From the NCBI RefSeq assembly GCF_905475395.1, contig NC_058339.1, positions 36,527,172-36,591,171 on the forward strand: 64,000 nt of DNA, written 5' to 3'. The notes beneath the pieces were generated by a model. It did no database searches, was not told where the DNA came from, and worked only from the letters and a program-made list of their open reading frames with translations. The position numbers were made by a program, and so were the translations under genes. Source of the DNA: Chrysoperla carnea (taxonomy: Eukaryota; Arthropoda; Insecta; Neuroptera; Chrysopidae). Shown one piece after another: positions 24,658 through 37,748 of this stretch; within the stretch, counting starts at the first letter, position 1; each line of letters begins with the position of its first letter.

Positions 24658-26584
24658 ATATTATTATTATATACTATCAACATTGATTCACATGACGATG
24701 CTTTGTACAGTATTGTTATTATCATTATGGTTGTGTACAATTGTATGAAACCAGTTGCAAAATCAACGATACGGTAATAGCTTTAAGGTAAAATATAATA
24801 TAATTCCCAAATACAGGTTTCATTTCAAGCTTAAACTCATGATTGATCGACACAACTCACAATCACAACACGATTGACGGATGTGAGACCCATATCATTC
24901 AAAGTCACGTTTCAGATTTTTTATTTTATGTGTGCAAATATAGGACAGCCCACTTAGTTTATATAATAGGCTGGTATTGCTTTTAACATCTAAGTGAACT
25001 ATGATTCGAAAAAAATATTTACTTTGTATTAATATTATATTAATTTCTATGGTTAATTATCTATCGAAATAGGCCTCAGATGGAAAATTGGTAAATAACT
25101 TTTCCCTTCGTCTTTATGAGATTATTCTGTAGGCCAACAATCTGCAGTCAATAACAGAACGCCTTGTATATTCCCTCAGAAGTTTTTTAAATTCCACTTA
25201 TTCTAGAAGATGGATATATACGACCGAATGATGTTTTGTAGTTAGAGGGTGTATCTTTTATAATAATTGTGTTGAGGCATTTTTAGTGATAATGCATCGG
25301 ATATTCAACGAAATTGTACAAATTAAAATATACTGCATTTACTGATACTGGGCTAGCTTAGAGAGATGATTGTATCTTTTGTTGTATGTCGTTCTCTAGG
25401 AAAACCAAATAGAATCTTGATATGAGTTAGTTGATAGTCGTAGATTAAGTCTATGTGTATATAAATTTATCAGCTGTAATCACATAAAGCTGGGCTTTTA
25501 TTCGACAAAAAAAGTTATACAATTTTACTGTAGCAACAAAGCTTTTAAAGAAGGTTATTCGAACTATTCAATCCTCAATCGCCTTAAAGTTTTGGCCGAT
25601 GTCTCGATACGTTATTTGAAAGCTACATTATAATAAATATAAGCCCTCTATATTTTGCATACAAGAAAAGAACAACAAATTATTCAGTTTTTCGGTACAT
25701 CTTTTTGAGATCTACATTTTGTTTTGTCAAGGGGATAAAAATAAGCCTTGTTATATTTTCTAGTTCCCGAGTTTCAATCTCAGTTCAGTAGACTTAGGTA
25801 TTTATTTTCAAATTTTTATGAATTTTAACATTTATAAGAGCATATGTCCACCATCTTGAAACGAATGCGATTGTTCAAACGTTCATATAAACTTTTTTTT
25901 ATACACTTTAATTTCTTGTACTCTCTTAGGAAACACTCTGTATAATTTTTTTTTTGCCAATAGGCTAATCCCATTCTGTTTAAAAAAGTTTAATTAATAC
26001 ACTTTTCAAAATAAATGTTACCTAATTTTTAAAACCATTTTGTATAAAATTTTAAAAGGTTTTAATTTAACTTTTATTAAAACATCAAATATTACAAAAT
26101 GTAATTCATTTAAATTTATTATAAAATAATATTAATTAATTTTTAACAGAAGCCATTTATGAAAGCATAATTTTTTCGGTATATTCGACTTCAATATACA
26201 GATTTTATTCATCAACATTTATTGCTCAGATTTATATATCAAAACACACAATTTTCAATATTTGTAACTTTATTCGATCCAACGATTTCTATTATTTTTG
26301 TGTTGACGTACATAGTAGTGTATAGTGTGACAATATTTGAATGAAAATACCACAGCTCAGTAATCAAGAGAAGATAGATTATTCTAAGAATTTATAGTAG
26401 ATATGTGGGATATCTATTTAAAAAGTGTATCTCCGGGCAATTTTGGACTACATAATTTATAAAAACAAAATATAAAATTACTAAACTAAAAAATAAGAAC
26501 TTAAAAGTAAAAAGTTTTTGAGAAAGGATGGAATGCTCCTCTTTTTTATATTAAACTTTTGATTACATTTAAAAGTTATTTTTT
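24658..26584. other. Intergenic, no feature seen
   Basis: AT-rich, no long frame and no inverted repeat noticed. Confidence 0.5.
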
Positions 26585-26755
26585 ACTTTTAGTCAAAAGG
26601 GTGAGCCATTTTAATCCATGCATTTGAATCTCTCGCAAATTGTAGAGTTTGATGGTGGACATCATGTTCTGAAATCATATTTGATCTAGTTCTTCGGGCT
26701 TCTTTATTAGCCAATTTAGATCCTAAACTAAGAATTGGGAACTGACATGGAGGCG
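26585..26755 (-). repeat. Interspersed repeat matching 4540-4680
   Basis: In reverse it reads GGATCTAAATTGGCTAATAAAG, AAAACTAG-like and CATGATGTCCACCATCAAAC, aligning with 4570-4660 (AGAATCTAAATTGGCTATTAAAG...CATGATGTTAACCATCAAAC). Confidence 0.65.
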
Positions 26756-27198
26756 TGGCTTAAAAAACATGTCGGAAAATAACTTACACTTTTAAATGTT
26801 TAACCCATATGATAGTTAAAAAAACGTTAAAAATACATTTTTCGTTTTCTATTCGTCCTTTGTTGCTGAAAATTTATTTATAATTAATGTGGACTTTAAT
26901 GAAAATAACGTAAAAATTATGCTCAAAGCTTTAAAGTTTATTATATGAGGCGTGTTTTCAAAAACAAAGATACATCTACTTCTACTTATGGAAGCGGCAG
27001 ACAGAATTAGTTGCGAAATAAAATATAATTTTATGATCTTATCACAAAAAATAAAGTGTTTGAAGTCTGGAAACTGGAATTTTTATAAATCTTACTAATG
27101 TTTAAAATATACTTTAATTAAAAGTTATTATTATTTAAAGAATACTCAAAGTGTTATACGTGTAGAGAAAATATTTTATTAATTTATTATTATTATTA

Positions 27199-27417
27199 TT
27201 ATAAAACAAATTTAACTTCGAAATAATTATTATAATATTTGTAGAAACAAAAAATTGTTATTAAAAAATTTTTTAATAATACTGTACGATCGCCTGTCTG
27301 TGGAAATTTATGGAAAACTACGTTTAAATTTTTATTTGCTTTACTCTTACAATCTCTAACGGCACAAATTACTCTACTTTTTGATTTAACACGTTCTGTA
27401 AAAATTGCAAGTTCCAT
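27199..27417 (-). CDS. THAP-type zinc finger N-terminal fragment
   Basis: The 72-codon frame starts MELAIFTERVKSKSRV and contains ICAVRDCKSKANKNLNVVFH followed by KFP. C-x4-C followed by FHKFP is the start of a THAP domain (the C2CH finger of P-element transposases and derived host proteins). The expected second Cys-x2-His pair is not in this frame, which becomes Phe/Tyr-rich AT filler; the exon may end at a GT near 27287. Repeats shared with other places lie on both sides, so a transposon remnant is as likely as a host THAP gene. Confidence 0.5.
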   Translation of the reverse strand: MELAIFTERVKSKSRVICAVRDCKSKANKNLNVVFHKFPQTGDRTVLLKNFLITIFCFYKYYNNYFEVKFVL

Positions 27418-27624
27418 TTTTAATTTTATTTATCGATAATTTATTATAAACAATTTATTGCCAATATAAACAGTATGTATTTACTCGACAGTTGTAACCC
27501 ATTAATAGTTTGTTTTTTCTACCACCAGAATGCGTGTCTCGATTTGTCAGTTCCCAATAACACTTTAAATTAGAAAGTTGAACCTCTTAAAAAAACTTAT
27601 ATTTTTTATCTAAACCATTTTTTC

Positions 27625-27800
27625 GAAAATCCACAGCTTTCGGATAAAATGCGACTTAAAAATATGTCATTATTGCATTTATTCGAGAGAAAAATGTCTC
27701 CATGACTTTGACCATCAATTATCGATCAACTTTAAGTGTATTTTCCTTCGATTAAATGGAATAATGAAGTATTTTCATTAGTCACATTTCCTCCAAAAGC
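27625..27800. repeat. Palindromic repeat family, copy 2
   Basis: AGCTTTCGGATAAAATGCGACTT...ATTCGAGAGAAAA is inverted at TTCCTTCGATTAAATGGAAT...TCACATTTCCTCCAAAAGCT. It lies close to the THAP fragment. Confidence 0.7.
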
Positions 27801-27839
27801 TAACGTTTTTTGTAAAAAAAGTTGTACACAAGAATTTAC

Positions 27840-29399
27840 CAAAAAGCACGCTTTTTTGTCTTTCTCGGTCTGTAGTGCTAATTATGTATTAAAATAAAAA
27901 TTATTTCAACGGAATCTTAAAGAAGAGAAAATTGCTTAAGTTTTAAGACGTATATAAATATTATTGTATTACAACTTTGGCAAATATAATGATGTGATAT
28001 ATTATTATTAAGGGAAATACATTACATTACATACGTATTTGAGGTAACATCTACACAATATTACATCAAATATGTAATCTGTATTGCATAAAAAATTCAA
28101 AAATGGGAATGGATATGATTATTATACAATTTTTCAGTTTTTTGCAATTTTTAGAATGTTTTTTGAATACAGTGACTTTTTGAGCAACTTTAAAAAGAGG
28201 TCTTTTTTACCAATTTCTCAAAAACCACTGAACTTACTCAATTTTCATGGTTACTAACCGATAATAAATAATAACTCTTCAAAATTATTATCGGTTAAAC
28301 TGTTATTAAAAATATTGACAAACTAAAACTTTAGTATTTACTTTGGTGTAGGTAGATATGCATAAATAAGTTTAAAACAAAAGTATATAATACTAGTCAT
28401 TACCCGCCTGCTTAACTGTGCATAAGCTTATAGGATTATATCGACGAATTGTCATCGGATTTAGTCTATCTGTAAATATGCACATTCTTTCACACCAATG
28501 TAAAAATGTATATAAATAAAATAAGGACATCTATGAATAATAAACGAAACTATCATCAAAATCATGATCCAATACATGCAGAGTCATCTATGAATACTAA
28601 ACGAAGCCAAACTAAATGTCTTAAGGAGGTCCTTTCGCTTGAGGGAAGTGAAGTGTGCACTTTTTCTCTATTAATCGATAACTGGTAGTAAAATTCAAGA
28701 AAAGTTGGTAGGGTCTTAAGATTCTTAAAAAATTTTAACATTTTTGAACATTATTTTCACAAAAATTGACACGGTAGGGTATGAAGAAATTCCGCTTTAG
28801 ATAGATAAAGACTTAAATTAATATAAAAAAAAATTTTTTTTCTTGTAATCTAATATCTTTTAATTAACATGGGAGGTCAAAGGAGCTCCTTAATTAATTT
28901 GCTATGACCAATACATACATTCATCACCTATTTATCTACGTTCAATTTTTTAGGAGTGAAAACGGAACAGATAGCCACACAGCCCGAGTACTTTCGCATT
29001 TAAAATATTAATCAGGACTAGTTAGAATATGGAGTAAATAAGCATATAGAACTAAACTACATTGGTAGCTACAAAACCAAACAACAATGTTTTGTTTGTT
29101 GGTTTACCATTAGAGGTCATAACTTTCTGTCTATATTGTTACAATAAACAACAATTTATATAAAATGATGAAAAACATATATGTATATCACACCTCTAGA
29201 TATACTACGAGTAAAATACATATATGGGGATACCTAGTAAACATATTTTACTTTTACTGCAAATTGTATACAGTGAAATCTGTTTAAATTAAAGAAGAAT
29301 TTTCCAGGAGCTGATTTTTAACGTCGAGTTAAATAAATGAACTGGGGACGACAGAATCATAGTGATCCAAGTAACATTTACCGAAAGCGGAAATAAGTG
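27840..29399. other. Intergenic, no feature seen
   Basis: A 60-codon frame at 28506-28688 contains a small internal duplication (CATCTATGAATA.TAAACGAA) but nothing recognisable. Confidence 0.45.
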
Positions 29400-29996
29400 A
29401 TGGCAAATGAAGTGAAGTTTATAACGAAATAGTCTTTATATTTAAAAATGCAATTGCCCAGCGAAGCGGTTGGATAGAGTTTCTGAGATATTGCAATATT
29501 TGGATCGATTTTAGTCCGTATCTCAAAAACTATTCGACCAGTCAACAAATGCGCCCGGTTTTTTTTTGTACTTTTTGGATCAAAATGACCTTATATACTG
29601 AATTTTATCCAAATTGGAGATAACAAAAATTTTTCGATTTTTTGCAATTTTTGAAGGGATACCCCTTTGAAAAAATCAAGAAAAATGCAAAAAAAAATTT
29701 TGTTTTGGAATTTGATGAAACTCGGTGGATGGGGTAATTTTGATCCAAAAAGTATAACTGATTTTTATACTGGTGCATTTGTTGACTGGTCGAATAGTGA
29801 TTGGTCCTATAGAAAGTTACAATGCCAGCGAGTATCATGGGCAAAACTTGATTTTCAAAAGAGTTATACACCGAAAAATTAAAATCCATAAAATTCTGAA
29901 CAAAAGGGAGGATAAGTGAAGGCTATAACATGATAGTCTTTGTTTTAAAAAGGAGAAATTGCCCGGCAAAGTGGGCGGGTATCTGCTATTTAGTAA
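29400..29996 (+). mobile_element. Two adjoining degenerate Helitron-type copies
   Basis: A first 3' end (TTGCCCAGCGAAGCGGTTGGATAG, near 29457-29480) is followed by a second copy ending GCCCGGCAAAGTGGGCGGGTATCTGCTATTTAGT near 29996. The second copy's interior (GGTAATTTTGATCCAAAAAGTA and GATAAGTGAAGGCTATAACA) is the reverse complement of 34.24-34.63 kb. The long frames here on both strands are shadows. Confidence 0.6.
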
Positions 29997-32444
29997 TATT
30001 CTTCAAATATTTCGTGTCACGTGGATATTTCATATATTGGCACTGTTGTCATATATTACCGAACGGAACTATTAAAAAGGTATTAATGAAGTTTCACTGT
30101 AGAATGGTGTAATGTATAGACTACCTACGTGTAACATACAAAACAAACGAAATAAATAGCTGTCAAGGCACGATAGCATTGAATAATGGTATAAAATATT
30201 AGACTTGATATAAAAATAAACATATGTCTAATAAGTTTTAAGAACAATAAATAATATCATAAATAATATTATCGTTACCTTTATATTATATTTTAGCACA
30301 AGAAAAACTGATTTTGAACTCAAAAATTTTATCAACTCGCTGAAAATTTGGTCATAGGTATTTGAAAAAATGTAAAAAAATTTATAAAATAAAGATGTAA
30401 AAGTTGCTATGACGATTTTTTTTTTTTTTTGAAAATTGCAAAATCGTAAAGCAAAATTTAAAAATCTATACAAAAATTTTAATACGAAAGTTGCAGACGA
30501 CGTGATAATACACATTTTCATTTTTTATTCGACTTTCAAAATTAGTTCAGATATGCTACTTTTTACGATAAGTATACTTTTTGTATAAGCTGATATGCGC
30601 GAGACCTCAAATTTTAATAGATTTTGTGGATAACTCGAAAATCGTTCATTAAATCAAAAAAAGTGTGATATCACTATAAAGCTTATAAAAAAAATGACAG
30701 ATTATTAATTTTCTTGGGTTAATGGTAATAAGCTGCTGGAAGAAAACTAACTTTTCATTTTCCATTTCTCAATTTTATAAAAGCGACATGACAAATGTTC
30801 CATAGTGCCAAATTTTTAGCCAATTGCTAAAATTTTTGAGATTAGTATTAATTTATTTCTCTTGTACTTTTATCCTGTAATAATATTTTTATTCGAAATT
30901 ATTAGATATATAATTATTAAATATTATATCCATCTGGATACCTTGATTTAATACAAATTACACGATCTAGTACGACATTTTATTGACTAATGTTAAGCCT
31001 CATATTTTAGTAATAGAAAGCTGGTATAAATGCCACACAATCTTAACATTAAGAAAACTAGAATTAGCTGCACGTATACGTAAGCAATGGTACAAGTAAC
31101 TTTAAAAAAATGGTTATTCTAAAAATAAAGATCAAATGATCGACTTAAATTATAAAAATTATAAAAATCATAAAAAGAAAATTATAAAAATATTCTTTCT
31201 AAAAATCCTAACTTCAATTTAAACCATAAACACAAGAAATAAGAGAATTATTATTATTCCTAAAATGTTGCCATAGGCGACCACTATACTACTACTAACA
31301 TATCAAATAGCAGCAATTCCCTCTGGACTAGACTAACAAACAACACTATACTATGTACCTTATATTACAGTGCAGTGGTTAAGGATATGAGAATGGATCA
31401 TACCTACCAGCAGCATTTAATATTTTCCTTTCGTTTCCTCTTTTTGTAATCCTACGAATGATAATAGTTCTGTGTTAATTGTTTTCTTTTTCTATGCCTC
31501 TTTATCTTATTTTTATGTACAGGCTCTATCAGAATAATTTGAGCAGTGATACATGATATTACATTATTCGTTATGTGCAGCGTAGTCATGGTAGAGACAA
31601 TAAAATCGATGTCAGCGCTTCAAGTGAAAAATTTTGGCGATAAAGGAGGCTGTTATGACTAATTTGCAGTTCTTTACATGTTAATGTTATAGAAAGAGTC
31701 AAATTAAAATTATTGAAAAACACTAATTAATTAAACTTAATGCATTAAAAATTGTGAAAATAAGAAATCAAATTGCCCAAATATTATTTTTCAAATGTAA
31801 ATTATCATAATTATTTATTTAAATTTGTGAGACAATAATATTAAATTTTTAATGTCAGTCATTAATGCAATCCATACAATTCTATAATTAAAGTAGTGTA
31901 TCGTTACCATGAAAATGCCTCCAATAAAACTCACGTACGGTGCGAATACAATGGCACGCGTTTTACTATTTATTTACATAACTTTAATTCAATAATAAAA
32001 ATTATAATTCAATAATTAAAATTATGTTCATAATTATAATAATTAAATAAAATTATATACATAATTTTCAATCATAATTAAAATTATGTGCATAATTTTA
32101 ATAAAATAATTAAAATTATTAAAATAAGATAGTTTTAATAATAATAATATGAATAATTAATTTTTAACCTAATAATTAAATTAAATAAATTTGTGTAGGT
32201 ATTAACATAAAAATAATGCATTCATTCTTTATGTGGTGATATAATAATAATAACTTGTTTTTCATTAATTAATTTATGATTGTTCATCATTTATTAAATA
32301 GTAAAACTGCGTGCCAGACTATAGAGTGATCCAATTTATAACAACAGGACTTTATAAAGTTTTAGGTAACGTTAAAATAATAATTATTTCTCAATACACT
32401 GAAAGCCGTGAAAGCGACCTTTTCTAGATATGAAGTGTTGAAAC
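29997..32444. other. Intergenic; AT-only tract at 31980-32170
   Basis: 31980-32170 is built of AATTAAAATTATG-like units (cryptic satellite-like). The rest shows nothing. Confidence 0.5.
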
Positions 32445-32448
32445 TTAA

Positions 32449-33337
32449 GGATGTACGAACGTCGAGACAATTTTGGAAGACTTGATTTTTTTTTAAATAT
32501 GAAGTTGTACTAAATCTGAATCAATTCTGAAAATTTTAGGAGGGATTGTGGGGTTTACTCGAATATTTAAATTAATAAATGCCTTGAAAAGTAGGCATAT
32601 TTAGCATTGATCTTATGGTCTTACGGTGGATCTATGATACGTTTTCATAGATTTCTCCAAAACTAGTCGATGGAAATTTAAAAAAAAAAATCTTTAAATT
32701 AGCCTTTTTCCTCTGAAGATTAAAAAAAGATCTTCTGGATGGCAGGATATATTTGTACCCCCCCCCTTGTGTTGCCATCTAGCGGATCTTTTTTTAATCA
32801 TCTGAGTAAAAAGGCTAATTAAAGCATTATATTTTTTAAATAATACTAATAAAAATTTTTAACTAACTACATAAGACAAATTATAAACATTATCATATTA
32901 TCATTAAATCTGGAAATACTAATTAATTAATAATTAATAATTCCAGGCCTTTTTCCTCTGAAGATTAAAAAAAGATCCGCTAGATGGCAACACTAGGGTA
33001 GGGGTACAAATATATCCTGCCATCTAGAAGATCTTTTTTTAATCTTCAGAGGAAAAAGGCTAATTAACGTTTAAACCCCAATAAATTATTGAAAACAAAA
33101 AAATCCTTTGTGTCCGACTGACTTATTGAGGATGTATGAGCACGGTTGTGGGGACACAAATTCAAAAAATATATAATTTTTCAATTTTAAAATTGAAAAT
33201 GATTAATTGGTGAAAATCTTTTCTCTCTTTCTTTTCGTCTACATTCATGAAATTATAACAAAATTCACCATTAAAGTAAAAATATTGTACAATTAATTTC
33301 AACCACAAGTCTAAGCTTGCCTTGGCGCTTGTACTAC
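32449..33337. mobile_element. TTAA-flanked terminal-inverted-repeat element, copy 1 (with nested insertion)
   Basis: It is bounded by TTAA (32445-32448 and 33338-33341) with inverted ends GGATGTACGAACGTC and, reversed, GTAGTACAAGCGCCAAGGC. The body aligns in reverse with the copy at 40.1-41.1 kb (shared: CATGAATGTAGACGAAAAGAAAG in reverse, GTGTCCCCAC, ACTAGTTTTGGAGAAATCTATGAAAAC type segments). It is interrupted by a MITE pair at 32692-33064. No transposase frame is visible. TTAA points to piggyBac- or Kolobok-like mobilisation. Confidence 0.72.
32692..33064. mobile_element. Composite of two inverted MITEs around a 120-bp spacer
   Basis: Two units of about 125 bp, at 32698-32822 and 32946-33064, are reverse complements of each other and each has its own terminal repeats (GCCTTTTTCCTCTGAAGATT...). 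The outer ends are ATTAGCC and GGCTAAT. The spacer 32823-32945 is AT-only filler. Copy 2 of the host element (near 40497) lacks the whole block, so the pair may have entered as one unit. Confidence 0.75.
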
Positions 33338-34236
33338 TTAAAAAAGGATATACTTACAGCATTAAAATTCGAATCACACTGTAAAAAATTGTCTATGTGT
33401 ATTTAATATAAAAGAAACTATTTTGCTTTTGTATTGTTGTAATAATTGTTTCAGACAATTGCCCTGGGAAAATGTTGATAAAGAAAATTTCTAGATTAAG
33501 TTCGATAAAAAAAGGAAAAAACTTGTTCAATAATTGAAACATTTTATGTTGTAAATTCTTTAGATTGTTCGAATTATTTCATTGTTAATTACTTCGAAGT
33601 AATTTTTTTCTCTCCCTTCCCTTCTCACTTAAGTGACGTTTTATTTGTATTTTCTTCATTATTCTTGAAAAAGGTTCTACTAAAGCTACGTGCTTACAAT
33701 TCAAAAGCTTTCAGATATCGTATATATTATGACATTCAATTAAATATAACCTATTTCAAAAAAAGCTCCAATTTTTATTTGCCAAGTGTACGAGCTGATT
33801 AAAAGTTTAAAATGTCGATATGTGTCTGTGGCGGAATGTGGTGGAATCGATGTCACCACGTTTTTGTATTTGAAGGTTGCTTTAATATAAATGATTCTAA
33901 GCATGTATACAGGTATTATACATATATTTTAAATTTATACGTTTCACAAATTATGTATGTGTTTGTTTATTTATAGCATATACTTTATGCACTGAGGAAG
34001 TGAGAAGCAAAATACTCTTGTTACTTTGTGTGTAAGAGTGACTACTTTTCTTTACTTGCATGACTTGCAAGCAACAAAGTCAATTTTTTCTTTTCATCTG
34101 TTTGGTATTAACGTTTAACTGACTCGTACATTAGAAAATCAAAATGGTCTTGTTGGTAAAAACCATGCTTATTCCATTTTGTTGTTATTCGAATGTAAAA
34201 GAGTATAATTCTTTTTTGATCGCCTTTTATAATATA

Positions 34237-34869
34237 CTAGCAGATATCCACCCGCTTTGCTGGGCAATTTCTCCTTTGGACTATCACGTTATAGCCCTCA
34301 CTTATCCACCCATTTGTTCGCAATTTTATGAATTTTAATTTTTTGGTGGAGAACTCTAACATTTGTGAAAATACTCGCTGACATTATACCTGTATAGGTC
34401 CAATCATTAAATTAACCTAAAGATTTTTATACTTTTTGGATCAAAATACTCCATCGACCGAGTATCATCAAATTCCAAAATAAAATTTTTTTGCGATTTT
34501 TTCGATTTTTCAAAGGGAAAAATCGAAAATCGAACTAAAAATTTTTCCAATCTCGATAAAACTCAGTATATAAGGTAATTTTGACCCAAAAAGTACAAAA
34601 ATCGAGTGCATTTGACGACTCCTTTTTAACATGACAAACATGCAGCCGTTGATCTATATTTGTATAAAATTATTAACATAGTTTCCCATATACGAAATTC
34701 ACATCCCCTTTTTAATCCCTTAGGGGATGAATTTCCAAAAATCCCTTCTTAGTGCTCACTTACGTCATTCTAGGAACGTGTGTACAAAATTTCAGGCTTC
34801 TACACCCACCGCAAGCGGTTTGAGCTGTACGTTGATCGATCAGTCAGCTTGAACTCTTATATATATAGA
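34237..34869 (-). mobile_element. Complete non-autonomous Helitron-type element, 633 bp
   Basis: On the minus strand the element starts A|TCTATATATATAAGAG at 34869 and ends ...CCCAGCAAAGCGGGTGGATATCTGCTAG|T at 34237. The 5' TC, a 3' CTAG, a short GC hairpin about 10 bases before the end, an A-T target and no target duplication are the Helitron hallmarks. It has no Rep/helicase coding capacity. Its interior is the reverse complement of the copy at 29.5-30.0 kb. Confidence 0.82.
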
Positions 34870-35114
34870 TTTACAAGTTATTTACTGTATGTATTGAGTA
34901 AAATAATATCAATTTACTAAAATATATCAATTTCATTGATAATTTGGTATAAACGCAATTAAATTTATTTTATAAATTGGAAGTTGATATCTTAGAATAC
35001 AGAAATGAAGGGAGCTGACATATAAAATTTAGTATTGATTATAGTGCCTGTTTTTCTGCCATAACTGTGTTACCAATTGATAACACATACATAAAAATAT
35101 AATTTCATATTTTT

Positions 35115-35575
35115 AACTTCCCTGAGGAAGTTAATGTATTGGGGCCGATTAGGAAAATCTCCAGTTTTACATATTTCCGCGATTTGAAGGCCACAATATC
35201 CGAATCAAATCTTTTCAATGTGATGTCTGTGTCTGTATGTGTACGTATGTGCGTATGCTCGTTGGGATTCTTTCGCCTCGATTATCTCGCGAACCAGTTA
35301 TGACATTAACACGTGACTGAGCTTATTCGAAGCGTAATGGCGTATTTAAGAAGGAGAATTAGTTGAGCCGTTTTTAATGGGAAATAAAAAACTGGAAAAA
35401 AACTGAATAAACAGAATCTGAAAAGTGGATAAAACACATCATTTATCTATAAGCTGCAGCACATATTCGAAGAATAATCTATGAAGGCTATCAAGAACTT
35501 TTTTTTAATATTTTTTCCCCGTCTGGGAAGTTCGCAATCACACGACTTCAGTACCACACCGACTATGTACTTCCA
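35115..35575 (+). repeat. AACTTCC...family, copy 2
   Basis: AACTTCCCTGAGGAAGTTAATG to AGTACCACACCGACTATGTA, parallel to copy 1 in reverse. The shared TGAATAAACAGA and AGCTGCAG segments show it is one family and not convergent simple repeats. Confidence 0.75.
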
Positions 35576-35959
35576 ATTTTGTGTAATTTAAATTTTCTTC
35601 GAAAAAGGTTCTTTTTTAATGGTTGTTAATTTAAAAAACTTTATACAATCCTAATATGATGAAAATTGTGAAAAACCATATACATATAATATGAAGTTTT
35701 AGAAAAAAAAATGAATAGTGTATCAAAGCTTAGTGCAAATAAAATAAATGATTTTTTAATCTGAAAAATGTCTCCGGTTATATTTGTCACAACTATATGA
35801 TACTACTGAATTATACATATTACTCTCCATCTAAGCCAACAAAAGTATGCAATGTTTCAAGTGTGAAACATACATATAACATATGATATTCTAAGAAGCT
35901 TAGAATCTTTTTCAAAAAATTTATTTCATGACAATTCATTTCCAAAGAAAATAATTATT

Positions 35960-36240
35960 ATACCATGTATATATGTAATATATATCAAGATGCTACAATT
36001 TTAATGCTTAAAAAAATATTGGTGTTGTTCATAAAATCACCTAATTAGTCCATTTGAGGTTGTCTATCGTCTGTTTGTGATCTGTCTGTCATCTGACTGT
36101 CGTCTGTCTGTCGTCTGCCTGTCGTGTGTTTGTCGTCTGTCTGTCTGTCGTCTGTCTGTCATCTGTCTGTCGCCTGTCTGACATCTGTCTGTCATCTGTC
36201 TGTCGTCTGTCTGTCATCTGTCTGGCCTATATGTCGAAAA
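35960..36240 (-). repeat. AACAAGT-family fragment with an expanded GTCTGTCT tract
   Basis: In reverse it matches the family from GGTATAA through TAGGTGATTTTATGAAC. It then runs into an irregular (GTCTGTCT/ATCTGTCT)n tract, 36060-36230. The frame of 86 codons here is an artefact of that tract. Confidence 0.65.
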
Positions 36241-37748
36241 AATCAATGTATGATTTTATCAGCTCTTTTTTTAAAATAGTAAAAGAAAGAATCTCAACCT
36301 CAACAAATCCTAAAAATGTTCCTACAAAAGACCTGATAATTCTCCATACGAGACTCATTAGGAGGTTGATCTTGTTTGTAAAGTAAATTGAATCGAAATT
36401 CAAGGCTTTTTACCGTTTTAACCCTCTAATAGCAAAACATAAATGCTTTATTTAAAAGTATCTTTCAAATGGGTAAAACATATCAATTGGTTGATATCTG
36501 GTACTTAATTTTTGGGTTAATTTGACTTTGCTACTTTCAGAGTATGCTCAGAGTAATACCTTCGAATTAAGTTGAGTAATTGATATACTATAACACCACA
36601 TTAATTTCAAGTAATAGAACTGTGAATTTATGACCGTATGATCGCTAGTCTTCGCTAATAAACCAGAAACGATTGATAATTTGGAAACATACATTTCGGT
36701 CCAAACTATTGTCCATAAACAACCCCAGGCTCTCGAAAAAAATGGGCGCTTTTAGACCGTGCAGTAATTCAAGCAAGTCATTATTATACCATATTTTGTT
36801 AAATCTTTTCTTGCGTAATCTTGAGAACTTTCCCTTTTTAAATATTAATAATAGCAATGTGAGTGTGATCCTTATGGTTTTGCTCCACACATTTAACTTT
36901 CCAGATGATGACAAAAACTTTCACTAACTGCCTAAAACACTACAATATTAATTATTATAGGTTCGAAACGAAACATAGGTTTACCAAGTATCGAAATTTC
37001 TAATTGGCGCTTTTGGCAAAATATCTTGATGATAAAATATCTTGATGTGAAATCGTTATTACTTTTCATTCAATACGCAAACATATGTGTGAACACTCAG
37101 ATCTAAAATTGGTGTTAATCGGATTTATTACAAGAACTTTCCTATACGGGGAAGTTAAAAATTCATATAATAGCGCGTTATAAAAACCTGGTACTGATCC
37201 TTACTTTTAATCTGAAAGCATACAAATGAATTTTATATTTTTATATTTAGTGAAATTCCCAGAAAAACTCATTCCAGTGTTCTCCCAGCTGGTTGATGTT
37301 AAATTACATTTATACATCCGTCATGAGGAAGTGAACGATACTACACAGATACTACATCCTACAGCTACGATATAACTAACATTCATAAATACGTTTGTAC
37401 GTTAAATTTTCCAACTCTGGTTGGTTTCTCTCCTGCCTCGTTGCAGTTGTGCCAGTGATATTAACTGGACGTGTTAGTTTAGTTACATTTGTTATTATGG
37501 TTGATAACATATATCTTTGTCATCATCCTTCATTCATTCCTGTTTATATCATCGAGAATGAGGTTTGTCTATGTATTTATAATACAAAGAATTCTGAAAA
37601 TATTAAATGTAGAACTCTCGTATACTCATGGAAGTAACAATTTTTTCAATGGAAACTTATGTGGTGTCATGTCTATGGACTATACACTCAATGTAAAATC
37701 TGCAAACCAATGCACTCACAAATTTCAATATTTCATGCTTTTAAAGTT
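36241..37748. other. Intergenic, no feature seen
   Basis: Overlapping short frames on both strands at 36.65-36.93 kb and 37.4-37.8 kb have no recognisable motif and no splice context. Confidence 0.45.

Noticed and set aside
29605..29889. 94- and 71-codon overlapping frames
   Set aside because: Inside a repeat with a reverse copy at 34.3-34.6 kb whose frames are not conserved.
34144..34338. 64-codon plus-strand frame
   Set aside because: Runs across the border of the Helitron-type element; chance frame.
36126..36386. Cys/Ser/Val-rich 86-codon frame
   Set aside because: Periodic peptide produced by the GTCTGTCT microsatellite.
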